Shown here: positions 46,326 through 54,645 of the stretch, one piece after another
Numbering within the stretch: the first letter of the stretch is position 1
How the letters are laid out: the number at the start of each line of letters is the position of its first letter
DNA from: JAGNGI01 sp035448825
Lineage (GTDB): Bacteria > Fidelibacterota > UBA2242
Assembly (NCBI GenBank): GCA_035448825.1
Contig: DAOTJS010000002.1
Span: forward strand, 62,001 to 126,000
Length of the DNA: 64,000 bases
Direction: 5' to 3'
Notes under the pieces: model-generated
Told to the model about the DNA's origin: nothing
The model's input: the letters and a program-made list of their open reading frames with translations, nothing else
Databases searched by the model: none
Program-made: the position numbers and the translations under genes

Positions 46326-46991
46326 TTAACTAACAAGCCGGTTCAAATACTCAACTGCATGTTGGGGATTGGGGGAGTAGAAATCCGCTCCAATTTGTGC
46401 TCGGAATCCCTCCGTAACCGGCGCGCCTCCAATTAATACTTTAGTATCTGGAAATTTATCTCTTATTGCCGAAACAATTTTTTCCATATTTACCATAGTA
46501 GTGGTTAATAAAGCGCTCAGTCCTACAAAGCAACCGGGGTGTTGTTCAATATTGTTCAAAAATTTTTGAGTGGAGACATCGGTGCCTAGATCAATAACCT
46601 CAAAACCGCCGCCTCTTACGATCATAGCCACCAGATTTTTGCCGATGTCGTGCAAGTCGCCGGACACGGTGCCAATTACGAATTTTCCTTTGCGTTTGAC
46701 CGAACCGGCTTCTAAATAAGGTTGCAGATGTTTCAAAACGGCGTTCATAGCCTGGGCAGCAACCAGCAAATGCGGCACAAAAACCAGATTCTCACTAAAT
46801 TTCTTCCCAATCCGATCCATTCCCAGCATAGAAGCCTGCAATAAAACCTCCGGTGGGACGCCTTCTTTCAAAGCGGCGGCGGCAATTTCATCGGCGCCGT
46901 CTTGATCTTTCATATCCGGCGGAAAGGGGTGATTGCGTGAAATTTTCCCCTTTTCGACACAGAGGGCGAGTTTCTCAATAATATCCTGCAT
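46326..46991 (-). CDS. Corrinoid (B12)-binding methyl-transfer protein
   Basis: 221 residues. N-terminal helical cap (residues 1-95) and C-terminal Rossmann B12 domain with the ligand motif GDLHDIGKN (His114 in D-x-H-x2-G), GLSALLTTTMVNM and LIGGAPVTEGF. Such MtbC/MtaC-like proteins shuttle methyl groups on cobalt. It is the last gene of an operon with methyltetrahydrofolate methyltransferase, MetV and MetF, so the donor is most likely methyl-THF. The final acceptor (homocysteine, or another) is not shown. Confidence 0.9.
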   Translation of the reverse strand: MQDIIEKLALCVEKGKISRNHPFPPDMKDQDGADEIAAAALKEGVPPEVLLQASMLGMDRIGKKFSENLVFVPHLLVAAQAMNAVLKHLQPYLEAGSVKRKGKFVIGTVSGDLHDIGKNLVAMIVRGGGFEVIDLGTDVSTQKFLNNIEQHPGCFVGLSALLTTTMVNMEKIVSAIRDKFPDTKVLIGGAPVTEGFRAQIGADFYSPNPQHAVEYLNRLVS

Positions 46992-47008
46992 AATCTAACT
47001 CCTTAATT

Positions 47009-47899
47009 TTAATTGCATAGTCCAGCCTCTTTCACGACAGTCGGCATAATGCTTTCCCACATAAAAGGCATAATATGAACTCCCCGAACTCCCTTGATAT
47101 TTTTTACCGTCTGGATAGTTTCCACGGCAATTTTAATTCCTTCGGCCTGCGGATCGGCGGCTTTTTCCATCCGTTGAATATATTCATCATTAATTTTAAC
47201 GCCGGGCACGTCTTCCCGCATATGTAGTAAAGTATTGACAGATTTCACCGGCATAACACCGGCGAGGATAGCGACTTTTTCGTGCAAGCCCATTTCCACT
47301 ACTTTTTCCATCCAGCGGATAAATAGCTCCAGATCGAAAACCGGCTGAGTTTGAATGAAGTTTACTCCAGCTTTGACTTTTTTATAAAGGCGAATCAAAC
47401 GCATTTCAAAAGGCACTCCGAAAGGATTGGCCGCACCGCCGATCAAAAATTCCGGTGCCCTTTTCATTTCATGACCGGAAAGTAAATAACCCGAGTTCAT
47501 TTGGGCTACCGTGGCAATCAGCTGAATCGAGTCCAGATCGAATACCCCCTTGGCTTCAGGATTATCACCTAATTTTTGGTAATCGCCGGTCAGGCAAAGT
47601 ACATTGGGGATGCCAAGTGCCGCCGCTCCCATTAAATCGCTTTGAATCGCCAGTCGGTTACGATCACGGCAAGTCATTTGAATAATCGGTTCAACCCCCT
47701 CGTCCAGCAATATTTTGGCCGAAGCGATACTCGAGAGTCGTGGGATTGCAGTTTGATTGTCGGTGATATTGACTGCATCAGCGATACCTTTGAAATACTG
47801 TGATTTTCTGCGAATTACATCGCCATCGCAGCTCTGCGGCGGACCAATCTCGCCGCAGACAATAAATTTTCCGGAATTAATTTTTTCTCTGAGGGTCAT
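47009..47899 (-). CDS. metF: Methylenetetrahydrofolate reductase, acetogen type
   Basis: Reduces methylene-THF to methyl-THF on a FAD TIM barrel. 296 residues with VCGEIGPPQS, NITDNQTAIPR, CLTGDYQKLGDNPEAKGVFDLDS and FIQTQPVFDLELF, the MetF folate and flavin motifs. Its start overlaps the metV end by 23 bases. In acetogens MetF forms a complex with MetV, which this pair mirrors; the electron donor cannot be read directly. Confidence 0.92.
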   Translation of the reverse strand: MTLREKINSGKFIVCGEIGPPQSCDGDVIRRKSQYFKGIADAVNITDNQTAIPRLSSIASAKILLDEGVEPIIQMTCRDRNRLAIQSDLMGAAALGIPNVLCLTGDYQKLGDNPEAKGVFDLDSIQLIATVAQMNSGYLLSGHEMKRAPEFLIGGAANPFGVPFEMRLIRLYKKVKAGVNFIQTQPVFDLELFIRWMEKVVEMGLHEKVAILAGVMPVKSVNTLLHMREDVPGVKINDEYIQRMEKAADPQAEGIKIAVETIQTVKNIKGVRGVHIMPFMWESIMPTVVKEAGLCN

Positions 47900-48326
47900 T
47901 GATATTCTCTATATCTATATTTTTGGGGACAAATAAAACCAGACCTTCGATGCGCTTTCTAAATACATTCAGCCACGCGGATGTATGTTCTAGATTCCAG
48001 TTATGGATTCTATTAATTTTGTATAAAAGTTTGATTCGCCCTAATAACTTGGATCGTCGGTATATCTTATACCAGATACACTTGCGCTCGGGGAAAACTT
48101 CACAATGGCCATCGGCTCGCGTGCCGCCGCAAGGGCCATTGCGTAGTCGCTTGGGACAGCGTTGAGAACAGACGAATCCGGTGGAGGAAAGCAGACATTC
48201 GCCGCAATGTTGACAGTGAAATACCGGCACTTTTATGAGGTCTTCAAAAAAGAGCATAAAACGCGATAATTGGCGCTCACGGGCAGAAATAGGTGGTCTA
48301 TCAACAGTTACTAAATCAATTGGCAT
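47877..48326 (-). CDS. metV: MetV: Cys-rich MTHFR C-terminal-type partner protein
   Basis: 149 residues of the MTHFR_C (zinc/Fe-S) family: CQHCGECLLSSTGFVCSQRCPKRLRNGPCGG shows the conserved Cys set, followed by GHCEVFPERKCIW. In Moorella and other acetogens MetV binds MetF and is needed for activity. Directly upstream of and overlapping metF. Confidence 0.9.
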   Translation of the reverse strand: MPIDLVTVDRPPISARERQLSRFMLFFEDLIKVPVFHCQHCGECLLSSTGFVCSQRCPKRLRNGPCGGTRADGHCEVFPERKCIWYKIYRRSKLLGRIKLLYKINRIHNWNLEHTSAWLNVFRKRIEGLVLFVPKNIDIENINDPQRKN

Positions 48327-48367
48327 ACTTTTCCTTTTCGAAAGTTCAACTCAACGGTTATTAAATA

Positions 48368-49240
48368 TCAGGCAATAAAGTTCATAATTTGTAAAACGGC
48401 ATTTAATCCATCCGACGCCAGGATATTTTTTAAACATTGCATTGCCGGGTGATTGTCCGGAAGAATCTCGTATTTACGTTTTACTGAACCAAGAATAAAA
48501 TTCAAACCCAGCGGCATCGCCAGAGTCAAAAAAGCGCTTTCCAGCGGACTCTTCACCGGTGATCCATCGGCCTTTTTCGAAGGCAACATAACCGTAAAAT
48601 TGCTCAAACCGACTGACATATTGATACCGGCAAGGTCAGGATCCTGATGAATCATTTCCATCACTTTCATTAGTCTTTTGAAATTGCCCTCCATATCACT
48701 GCCGATAGGTGCAATGCCCGGATCTATGATAAGCTGGTTGTTGGCTACTCCCTGAATACGTTCGCGGGCAATTTTTACCAAAGACCTGGCTGTGGTGTAA
48801 TTCTGTTCGGGAGTTTTATTCATTACGACTTCGCCGAACTCATTTTTTCCTTCGGTAATAAGTAAAATGGGCATGAAGGGCTGTTTTGAGTATAAATTAA
48901 AAATTTCCAGGCGGGCTTCTGAAATTGAATTCAGAATGGGCAAACGATTACCAGCTAGTTCGGGATTATAGGCTTCCAGACCGGCGCTAGCAATTTCCGG
49001 ATCCGGCGTATCAATTGATAAAGGAACGGAAACGTGCTGTTGGATTTTCTTGACGACTTCCGCCATAAAGGCAGGCGAACGCCGACCGACATTCACATCA
49101 ATATAAGCCGCTCCTTTTTCGGCCTGGAAACGAGCGAGTTCAACAATACCATCTAGGTCATTGGCCTGAAAAAGATCATGAGTCGAAGGCACCGAATCGT
49201 TGATTGATTCGCCGATGATAGTCAGTCCCGGGATTCCCAT
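48368..49240 (-). CDS. Methyltetrahydrofolate:corrinoid methyltransferase (pterin-binding, AcsE/MetH-like)
   Basis: 290 residues forming a DHPS-like TIM barrel. Conserved residues fit pterin-binding methyltransferases: TIIGESIND near the start, YIDVNVG, LSIDTPDPE, LPILNSIS, and LIIDPGIAPIGSD. Moves the methyl group of methyl-THF to the Co(I) of the corrinoid protein. First gene of the operon with metV, metF and the corrinoid protein. No CO dehydrogenase/acetyl-CoA synthase genes are in the window, so a full Wood-Ljungdahl pathway is not shown. Confidence 0.85.
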   Translation of the reverse strand: MGIPGLTIIGESINDSVPSTHDLFQANDLDGIVELARFQAEKGAAYIDVNVGRRSPAFMAEVVKKIQQHVSVPLSIDTPDPEIASAGLEAYNPELAGNRLPILNSISEARLEIFNLYSKQPFMPILLITEGKNEFGEVVMNKTPEQNYTTARSLVKIARERIQGVANNQLIIDPGIAPIGSDMEGNFKRLMKVMEMIHQDPDLAGINMSVGLSNFTVMLPSKKADGSPVKSPLESAFLTLAMPLGLNFILGSVKRKYEILPDNHPAMQCLKNILASDGLNAVLQIMNFIA

Positions 49241-49463
49241 TTATAAAGACCTTTCATTTAACAAAAAATTCATTGGCGTTATTTTCAACAATTCGGCTAT
49301 TTTTTCCAAGGATTAATTAAGGTAGGTCGGTAAGATTCCAGTCATTTAGAATTCTGAAACTTTGATAGAATGTTTGAATAGGTGATTATGAAGTGGTTAG
49401 ATATTGAGCAAATCACTGCTGAGGCTTGGTCTAAATATTGAAACTAATGATATAAACAGAAAT

Positions 49464-50096
49464 TTAGCTTTTAAGCCTTTTGATCTCTTGTTGTATCTCA
49501 GCAATTACTTCTTTATTCATGATTACTTTTCTATCTCCGGATTTTAACGAATACACATAAAACACTTTCCCGCCGAATTCCTTAGTAAATTTTTCATGTG
49601 TTTTCCACTGAAGTTCTTTTTCTTTGAAAATCTGAGCCAGTTGAATTCCTTGATTAACAGGCTTAATTTGAATTCCGATAAATTTACCATTGATTTTAAT
49701 GAAGAAATCAACATTATAAAGTCTATCCCATTTGTCGGGCGCCGGTTCAATTTTCAAGCCAAGTTCTTTTTCCAACTGTCCGTAAATTGTTTTTATCTCA
49801 GTCATATATCCATCAAATGTCCGGTCAATTACGATATTAATCATATAGTCTATACAATCTTGCTCGGTTATTTCTTCAACTTCTGCTTGAATAACCTCCG
49901 TTATTTTTACGTATAACTTTTTCCCAAGGTTTTCGATATGTTCCCTTGATCTCACATTGGTAAAGTAATATTCTTGCCACTCTGCGACCGTTTTAGGAGC
50001 GCACTTGCGGATACTTTCAGAAGTGGCTCCGACATTCCGTTTATAATTCAATTGAAAGCGGTTCATTGCACTGTTTAATATCCATTCTTTCGCCAT
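49464..50096 (-). CDS. MjaI-like type II restriction endonuclease
   Basis: 210 residues. The start KEWILNSAMNRFQL, YYFTNVRSREHIENLGKKLY, and YNVDFFIKINGKFIGIQIKP resemble the MjaI restriction enzyme family (target CTAG). The Asp in VDFF and the IQIK motif fit a PD-(D/E)xK variant. ATG lies 1 base after the methylase stop. Family call is from memory of motifs; cleavage site is inference. Confidence 0.65.
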   Translation of the reverse strand: MAKEWILNSAMNRFQLNYKRNVGATSESIRKCAPKTVAEWQEYYFTNVRSREHIENLGKKLYVKITEVIQAEVEEITEQDCIDYMINIVIDRTFDGYMTEIKTIYGQLEKELGLKIEPAPDKWDRLYNVDFFIKINGKFIGIQIKPVNQGIQLAQIFKEKELQWKTHEKFTKEFGGKVFYVYSLKSGDRKVIMNKEVIAEIQQEIKRLKS

Positions 50097-50097
50097 A

Positions 50098-51378
50098 TTA
50101 TTTTTCCTGAAGGTTTAAAAACTTGGTCTTATATTTAAAGTCAATAGTAGTATCAACCTGGGCTAATCCTGCCTTGATTAAATGAGCATTGATAAATGTC
50201 TTATTTTTAAGATATACGTAACAGAGCAGGTGGTTATTTTCATCATATTTCTGGTTATCGTATTTTAGAAATACTTTTTGCCCTTTAATCTTTTCATTTA
50301 ATAATGTGAGAGCTTTACCATTATCATTATTTTTTTCTTTTACCCCTAACAAGCGGATAAGTATGTTATTATTTAATCTCATCAATACCGGACTGATAAT
50401 TTCCACTACCGAATAGTATTGTTCTCGTTCGTTCTCATACTGGTCTATTCTTGATCCGAACTGTAGCTTTCTTGGGTCTATTTTTTTATCGAGTTTGTGA
50501 GGGTCTTTGAAAATATATGGTAGTTTCTCAATTCTTTTATTGAGGTCTGTATTTACTTTATCCTTTAAAAATATATATTTAGTTCCATCAATATCAGATT
50601 GATTCACATTTAATTTGTTCTTTATTATCGGGATAAATTCGGTGTTAATTTCATAACCGACTGAATTTCGGCCTAGATTGCGAGCCGCAAGCGAAGTTGT
50701 TCCACTGCCGAGAAATGGGTCTAAAACAGTATCCCCAACAAATGAAAACATTTTGATCAATCTGACAGGAAGTTCTTCTGGAAACATAGCCAGATGACTA
50801 TCTTGCTTCACTCCGGAGAAATTCCAGTGCCCAGAAAAATAATTATTCCATTCTTCTTTTGTTAATTTAGATAGCTCTTTCTGCTCTAAGGTAGGTCTGG
50901 GTGGTCTGCCCAGTTTTTTGAAAATCAGGATAAATTCGTAATCAATTTTTAAAATTCCATTCCGGGGATAGGGAAAACTGCCCATTATGGTAGCTCCCCC
51001 GGTAGTGTTGGTTGTCGTTACTTTCTGCCAGATGATCGCTCCCATATAGTCAAATCCTACTGTTTCGCAAAATTTTATGATTTCGGTTCGGATGGGTATA
51101 ACCTTATACCGTCCATAATACACCGAACGAGCAAACTGATCACCAATGTTAATACACAACCGGCAACCGGGGTACAATACCCGATAGCATTCATTCCAAA
51201 CTAAGTTCAAGTTATTGATGTAGATTTCATAACTGTCGTGAAAACCAATTTGTTCTTCGCTTCCATAATCTTTTAACTGCCAGTAGGGAGGAGAGGTGAT
51301 TATGAGATGGACCGAATTATTGGGTAGCAGATTCATCTCACGACTATCACCGTTTACTATTCTATGAGTGGTTGCCAA
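50098..51378 (-). CDS. Site-specific DNA methyltransferase (N4-cytosine type) with degenerate SNase-like C-terminal domain
   Basis: 426 residues. Motif IV TSPPYW (28-33) comes before motif I DPFLGSGTT (220-228), the beta-class order, and the SPPYW form points to N4-cytosine. Residues 321-426 look like a staphylococcal-nuclease OB fold: ILIRLLGVKEK, ALTLLNEKIKGQKVFLKYDN and LLCYVYLKNKTFINAHLIKA. One catalytic Arg-like position is kept (Arg342 in IRLLG), but the DGDT metal loop is absent and the second Arg site is His (ENNHLLCY), so the domain is probably non-catalytic and binds nucleic acid. GGAG lies 7 bases before the start. Pairs with the MjaI-like nuclease. Confidence 0.78.
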   Translation of the reverse strand: MATTHRIVNGDSREMNLLPNNSVHLIITSPPYWQLKDYGSEEQIGFHDSYEIYINNLNLVWNECYRVLYPGCRLCINIGDQFARSVYYGRYKVIPIRTEIIKFCETVGFDYMGAIIWQKVTTTNTTGGATIMGSFPYPRNGILKIDYEFILIFKKLGRPPRPTLEQKELSKLTKEEWNNYFSGHWNFSGVKQDSHLAMFPEELPVRLIKMFSFVGDTVLDPFLGSGTTSLAARNLGRNSVGYEINTEFIPIIKNKLNVNQSDIDGTKYIFLKDKVNTDLNKRIEKLPYIFKDPHKLDKKIDPRKLQFGSRIDQYENEREQYYSVVEIISPVLMRLNNNILIRLLGVKEKNNDNGKALTLLNEKIKGQKVFLKYDNQKYDENNHLLCYVYLKNKTFINAHLIKAGLAQVDTTIDFKYKTKFLNLQEK

Positions 51379-51776
51379 TTTTGCACTCCATTTAGCTACC
51401 TAAAATTAAGAGATTCTTTGAAATATTCTATAGACAGAATTTCTATCAATTAATTTTTTGTTACTGTTCAAAAAGCCTTTACATTTTACTCAATAATTGC
51501 TCTTTTGTCAAGCGCCAGCGGGGTCTTGGGAACGGCATCTCTATTATGTTCGAGAACATTAGAAAAAACTCTCATTCCCCTTATACTAATCCCTCTGTAT
51601 TGCCCCGATTAACTCACGAATGCTGATCAAATATTACTCAATCAAATTCAATATATTATGATATTGGCTCATATTCCAGATATTGACCTTATCAGTTCAG
51701 GATGAAAATTTCAAACCTTCGACTTTATCTCTATAAAACCGGTATCTGTTTACCTAAATTTCTTACTAATCTTTAT
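51379..51776. other. Gene-free, AT-rich gap upstream of the methylase
   Basis: About 400 bases without a convincing gene on either strand. It must hold the start signals of the RM pair and the end of the AIR-synthase-family gene. A short inverted repeat TTCT-ATAGAC-AGAA lies near 51427-51440, about 50 bases before the methylase start; no controller-protein gene is seen. I see nothing else. Confidence 0.5.
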
Positions 51777-52886
51777 TTATTTGCCGCTTTTCAGAATCGC
51801 TAAAGTTTCGGGCGAAGGTTGATTGGGAATCGTGGCAACAGCCTCGCCGTTATATTCGAAAACTTCCTGTTCAGTGTCGGTGATTTCCCCGATTACAGCG
51901 ACGTGCTCGGTTTTGGTTCGAATGGCTTTTACCACTTCATCTACTGACTCCGGCGCGACCTGAACGACATAGCGCGCCTGGGTTTCGCAAATTAAAATTT
52001 CCTGCGGAGTGATGTCTTTAACGGAAACCGGAACTCGGGACAAATCCACCTTAGCACCACGCCGGCCATAACGAGCTGATTCGCAAATCGCCGCGCCAAT
52101 ACCGGCGGCGCCCAGATCGGAACAGGCTTTGATTTTGCCGGTAGCGAAAGCCGCCAGGGCGGCTTCCATCGCGATCTTTTCTTCTTCGAATAGGGCAATG
52201 GCCGGGCGCATTTCTTTTACCAATCCGGCACGGTAAAGGGTGTCGTTACCGTCATTACCGGTCACGCCAATGATAATAATTTTATCCCCGACGTTTTTAG
52301 CCGGTTTGGTAAGTGGCTTTTCGGTAACCAGTTTACCGATAACCGAAACGACGACAGCGGGAACAATATCCGAGAAGGAGGTAGAGAATCCGCCGCCGAT
52401 AATAAAAACATCCATCGTTCGACACATATCCCCCAGACCCTTGACCATAATATTCACTCTTTCCTGGCTGGTCATAACTTTACATTTGCCGCAGGTGCAA
52501 CGCCCGGAAAAACCGCATGGTCCAACGATAACTTCTTGATCCAGCGGGCGCGTGCCAATAAAATCCATCAAGAAAATAGGACGAGCGCCCATTGCAACGA
52601 CATCGCGCATTGCGCCACCCGCACCGGTTGCGGCGGCGTCATACGGCCGCGGCACACAAGGCGAGCAGTGGCTTTCCATCTTACCGACAACGTAGCCCGG
52701 CATGCCCGGGATTTGAAAAACCGCGGCATCGTCATTGGCTTCTGGCCCGATCAATAGTGCTCCCGGCCATACTTTAGCGACCTGGCGGTTTAATTCTTGA
52801 AAGCTCTTGAAGTCAATCACTTTATCTATATTGTGATGGAGATGGACGAATAGTCCATGCATTAAGGCTTTTTCGATCGTATTCAT
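51777..52886 (-). CDS. AIR synthase/PurL-superfamily protein with cysteine cluster
   Basis: 369 residues. PurM/SelD/HypE/PurL-type core: NDDAAVF ATP/Mg motif, GAMRDVVAMGARPI, IGVTGNDGNDTLY, CSDLGAAGIGAAICESA and a PurL-like QEILICETQARYVVQVAPE. The C-terminal half resembles the half-domain of FGAM synthase PurL, but the protein is one single unit of about half that size. Unusual is an inserted Cys cluster at residues 124-135 (GPCGFSGRCTCGKCK; C-x5-C-x-C-x2-C) plus HCSPC (74-77), which could bind zinc or a cluster. Likely an ATP-dependent enzyme acting on an amide, hydrazine, or sulfur/selenium group; substrate unknown. Follows the PTS IIA gene. Confidence 0.6.
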   Translation of the reverse strand: MNTIEKALMHGLFVHLHHNIDKVIDFKSFQELNRQVAKVWPGALLIGPEANDDAAVFQIPGMPGYVVGKMESHCSPCVPRPYDAAATGAGGAMRDVVAMGARPIFLMDFIGTRPLDQEVIVGPCGFSGRCTCGKCKVMTSQERVNIMVKGLGDMCRTMDVFIIGGGFSTSFSDIVPAVVVSVIGKLVTEKPLTKPAKNVGDKIIIIGVTGNDGNDTLYRAGLVKEMRPAIALFEEEKIAMEAALAAFATGKIKACSDLGAAGIGAAICESARYGRRGAKVDLSRVPVSVKDITPQEILICETQARYVVQVAPESVDEVVKAIRTKTEHVAVIGEITDTEQEVFEYNGEAVATIPNQPSPETLAILKSGK

Positions 52887-53012
52887 AATTTTTCCTTTTT
52901 AGTTGTGGTTATTATTGAAAACATAAGAATGCAAGTTCACAAGGTATTGTTTACTAACCATAATCTTTCGTTAGTTATGAAATTGCAATTTAGTTTAAGG
53001 TGTGAAGCCACT

Positions 53013-53468
53013 TTATTCTTCGGCTTTACGAATGATGGCGATGATTTCCTGGGGAGTGGTAGCATTCACCATCTCGCGGCGAAAATCGTCCTGTTGGTTG
53101 AGGCGAGCGATCAAAGCAAGAGCTTGGACATAAGTTGAAGTCAAAGCATCCGAAGCCAATAATAGAAAGAAAAGGTAGGAAAGACCACCATCGGCGGCTT
53201 GAAAGTCAATTCCATCCGGTGCGACACCCAATGCTATTACCAGGCCGTCAACCGCATTAGTGCGAGCATGTGGAATCGCCAGCCCTTTTTCAAGGCCGGT
53301 ACTGCCCAAACTTTCGCGATCCAAAAGGGCTTGCAAAGCTTTTGTGCGGTCGAGTACCTGACCGGTTGCCACTGCGGCGTCCAGTAGTTCTTCGATTACT
53401 AATTGTTTTTCGGTATTCTGAATTGGCACGATGATCGCCTCGCGCTTAATCAGATTGGAAAGTTTCAT
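53013..53468 (-). CDS. PTS IIA domain protein (fructose/nitrogen type)
   Basis: 151 residues with the PTS EIIA-2 fold and phosphorylation site His67 in GLAIPHART. PtsN-like proteins of this kind often serve regulation instead of sugar transport. No EI, HPr or IIB/IIC genes are near. It lies between the universal stress gene and the AIR-synthase-like gene, downstream of the ATPase operon. Confidence 0.88.
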   Translation of the reverse strand: MKLSNLIKREAIIVPIQNTEKQLVIEELLDAAVATGQVLDRTKALQALLDRESLGSTGLEKGLAIPHARTNAVDGLVIALGVAPDGIDFQAADGGLSYLFFLLLASDALTSTYVQALALIARLNQQDDFRREMVNATTPQEIIAIIRKAEE

Positions 53469-53501
53469 TTTAAAAAACTCCTCGTTTTGCTTAGACTAAA
53501 T

Positions 53502-53996
53502 TCAGGTTAAAGTTTCAAATAATTCGTCAAGCCCCTTATACTCTTTTGCTACCAGCACCGAACAGCGAGCTTTGCGTAAAAGCAAGCCAAGTTCGTCGTG
53601 AGAAATGTCCTGGCGGGATAAACCGGGCTCGAGTTCACCCATTATCAAAAGGTCAGCATTCCATTCTTCGATCTTCTGGATAGCAATTTTGTGGACGATA
53701 CCTTTCAATAATTCAGTTTCAAGGTTAACACCCTTAGAGGCGGCTAATTCAGTAATGTCTCGCAGGTAATCCCGACCATCTTCCTCTAAATCTCTTTCGT
53801 AATCAACCTCCTCAATTTTTACAAATATGCGGGCGCGCTCGAGTTGTCTAAGTAGTTCAGTATTGATAACATAGATAGCCTTGAGATCCGCTCCCGTGAT
53901 CTTCGACAGGATGATGCCATACTTGGCCACCGAAATGCATCCTTCCGAACCATCGGTTAGCAGAAGAATTTTAGAAATGAGTCGCTCTGACTGCAT
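53502..53996 (-). CDS. Universal stress protein family
   Basis: 164 residues from ATG 53996 (one base after the atpD stop). UspA-like alternating fold: KILLLTDGSEGCISVAKYGIIL, LKAIYVIN, NADLLIMGEL and CSVLVAKEYKG. The usual ATP loop G-x2-G-x9-G-S is not visible, so nucleotide binding is doubtful. Its tight spacing after V-ATPase subunit D suggests it is co-expressed and possibly regulates or reports on the ATPase. Confidence 0.8.
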   Translation of the reverse strand: MQSERLISKILLLTDGSEGCISVAKYGIILSKITGADLKAIYVINTELLRQLERARIFVKIEEVDYERDLEEDGRDYLRDITELAASKGVNLETELLKGIVHKIAIQKIEEWNADLLIMGELEPGLSRQDISHDELGLLLRKARCSVLVAKEYKGLDELFETLT

Positions 53997-53997
53997 T

Positions 53998-54633
53998 TTA
54001 GTTGGCCTTTCTTTTTTCAAGATGTTCTTTGATGTATTTCAATGAGGTAAGTGTCCCACGTTCGCTTTCTTCCAAAGAATCCGAAATAAATTTAATAGTT
54101 TCTTGATAATCAGGAATAGAAATTTTTTCCAGGGCATTGACTCGACGTTGAGTCTTGCGAACCTCTTGGGCTAGCCGAAGAAGCGAAACGCGTAATTCAG
54201 CAAAGCGTCCCATCGCCTCGAGAATCTGTTTAAAACGGAAAATACTTTCATCAATCCAGAATGATGAGTTACCGGCGCTATAATAGGGCGCATCATCCTG
54301 GATTTCGACCTCGACTTTCGGGACTGTCACACCCATCACTCGTAAATTGTAAATCTGAATATCCGATTTGATCTGGACCGCTCGCGCCATAGACTTGACC
54401 GTACTCTTACCGTTAGAAATGATCGCATTTTGAAGAGCGCTATAGGCTTCACGCAAAGCCGTATCCATTTTTTCGTGTGCCGCAATCGCCTCATTGACCA
54501 TTGGCATCAACTGCGAAACTAGCACCTGGCGCTTCTGTTCTAAAAGTTCATAGCCTTCCTGGGCAAAGCTCAGGTCGCGCTTTAATTTAAGCAGGTTGCT
54601 TTTGGTCGGGACGAGTTTAATGCGGCTAGCCAT
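53998..54633 (-). CDS. atpD: V/A-type ATP synthase subunit D (central stalk)
   Basis: 211 residues, helical, with the family N-terminus KLVPTKSNLLKLKRDLSFAQEGYELLEQKR and a C-terminal coiled coil (RRVNALEKISIP). It is the rotor stalk between the catalytic hexamer and the membrane ring. Ends the core operon. Confidence 0.93.
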   Translation of the reverse strand: MASRIKLVPTKSNLLKLKRDLSFAQEGYELLEQKRQVLVSQLMPMVNEAIAAHEKMDTALREAYSALQNAIISNGKSTVKSMARAVQIKSDIQIYNLRVMGVTVPKVEVEIQDDAPYYSAGNSSFWIDESIFRFKQILEAMGRFAELRVSLLRLAQEVRKTQRRVNALEKISIPDYQETIKFISDSLEESERGTLTSLKYIKEHLEKRKAN

Positions 54634-54645
54634 AGCAATTAAAAT

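Noticed and set aside
46326..49240. Full Wood-Ljungdahl (acetyl-CoA) operon
   Set aside because: Only the methyl-branch end is present; no CODH/ACS, formate dehydrogenase or fhs gene occurs in the window.
49241..49463. Cobalamin riboswitch before the methyltransferase operon
   Set aside because: No B12-box-like GCCACTG sequence or matching fold visible in the 220-base gap.
51510..51630. Short minus-strand frame ending ...KTPLALDKRAIIE in the gap before the methylase
   Set aside because: Under 45 codons between stops, no start with a ribosome-binding site, and no recognised family.
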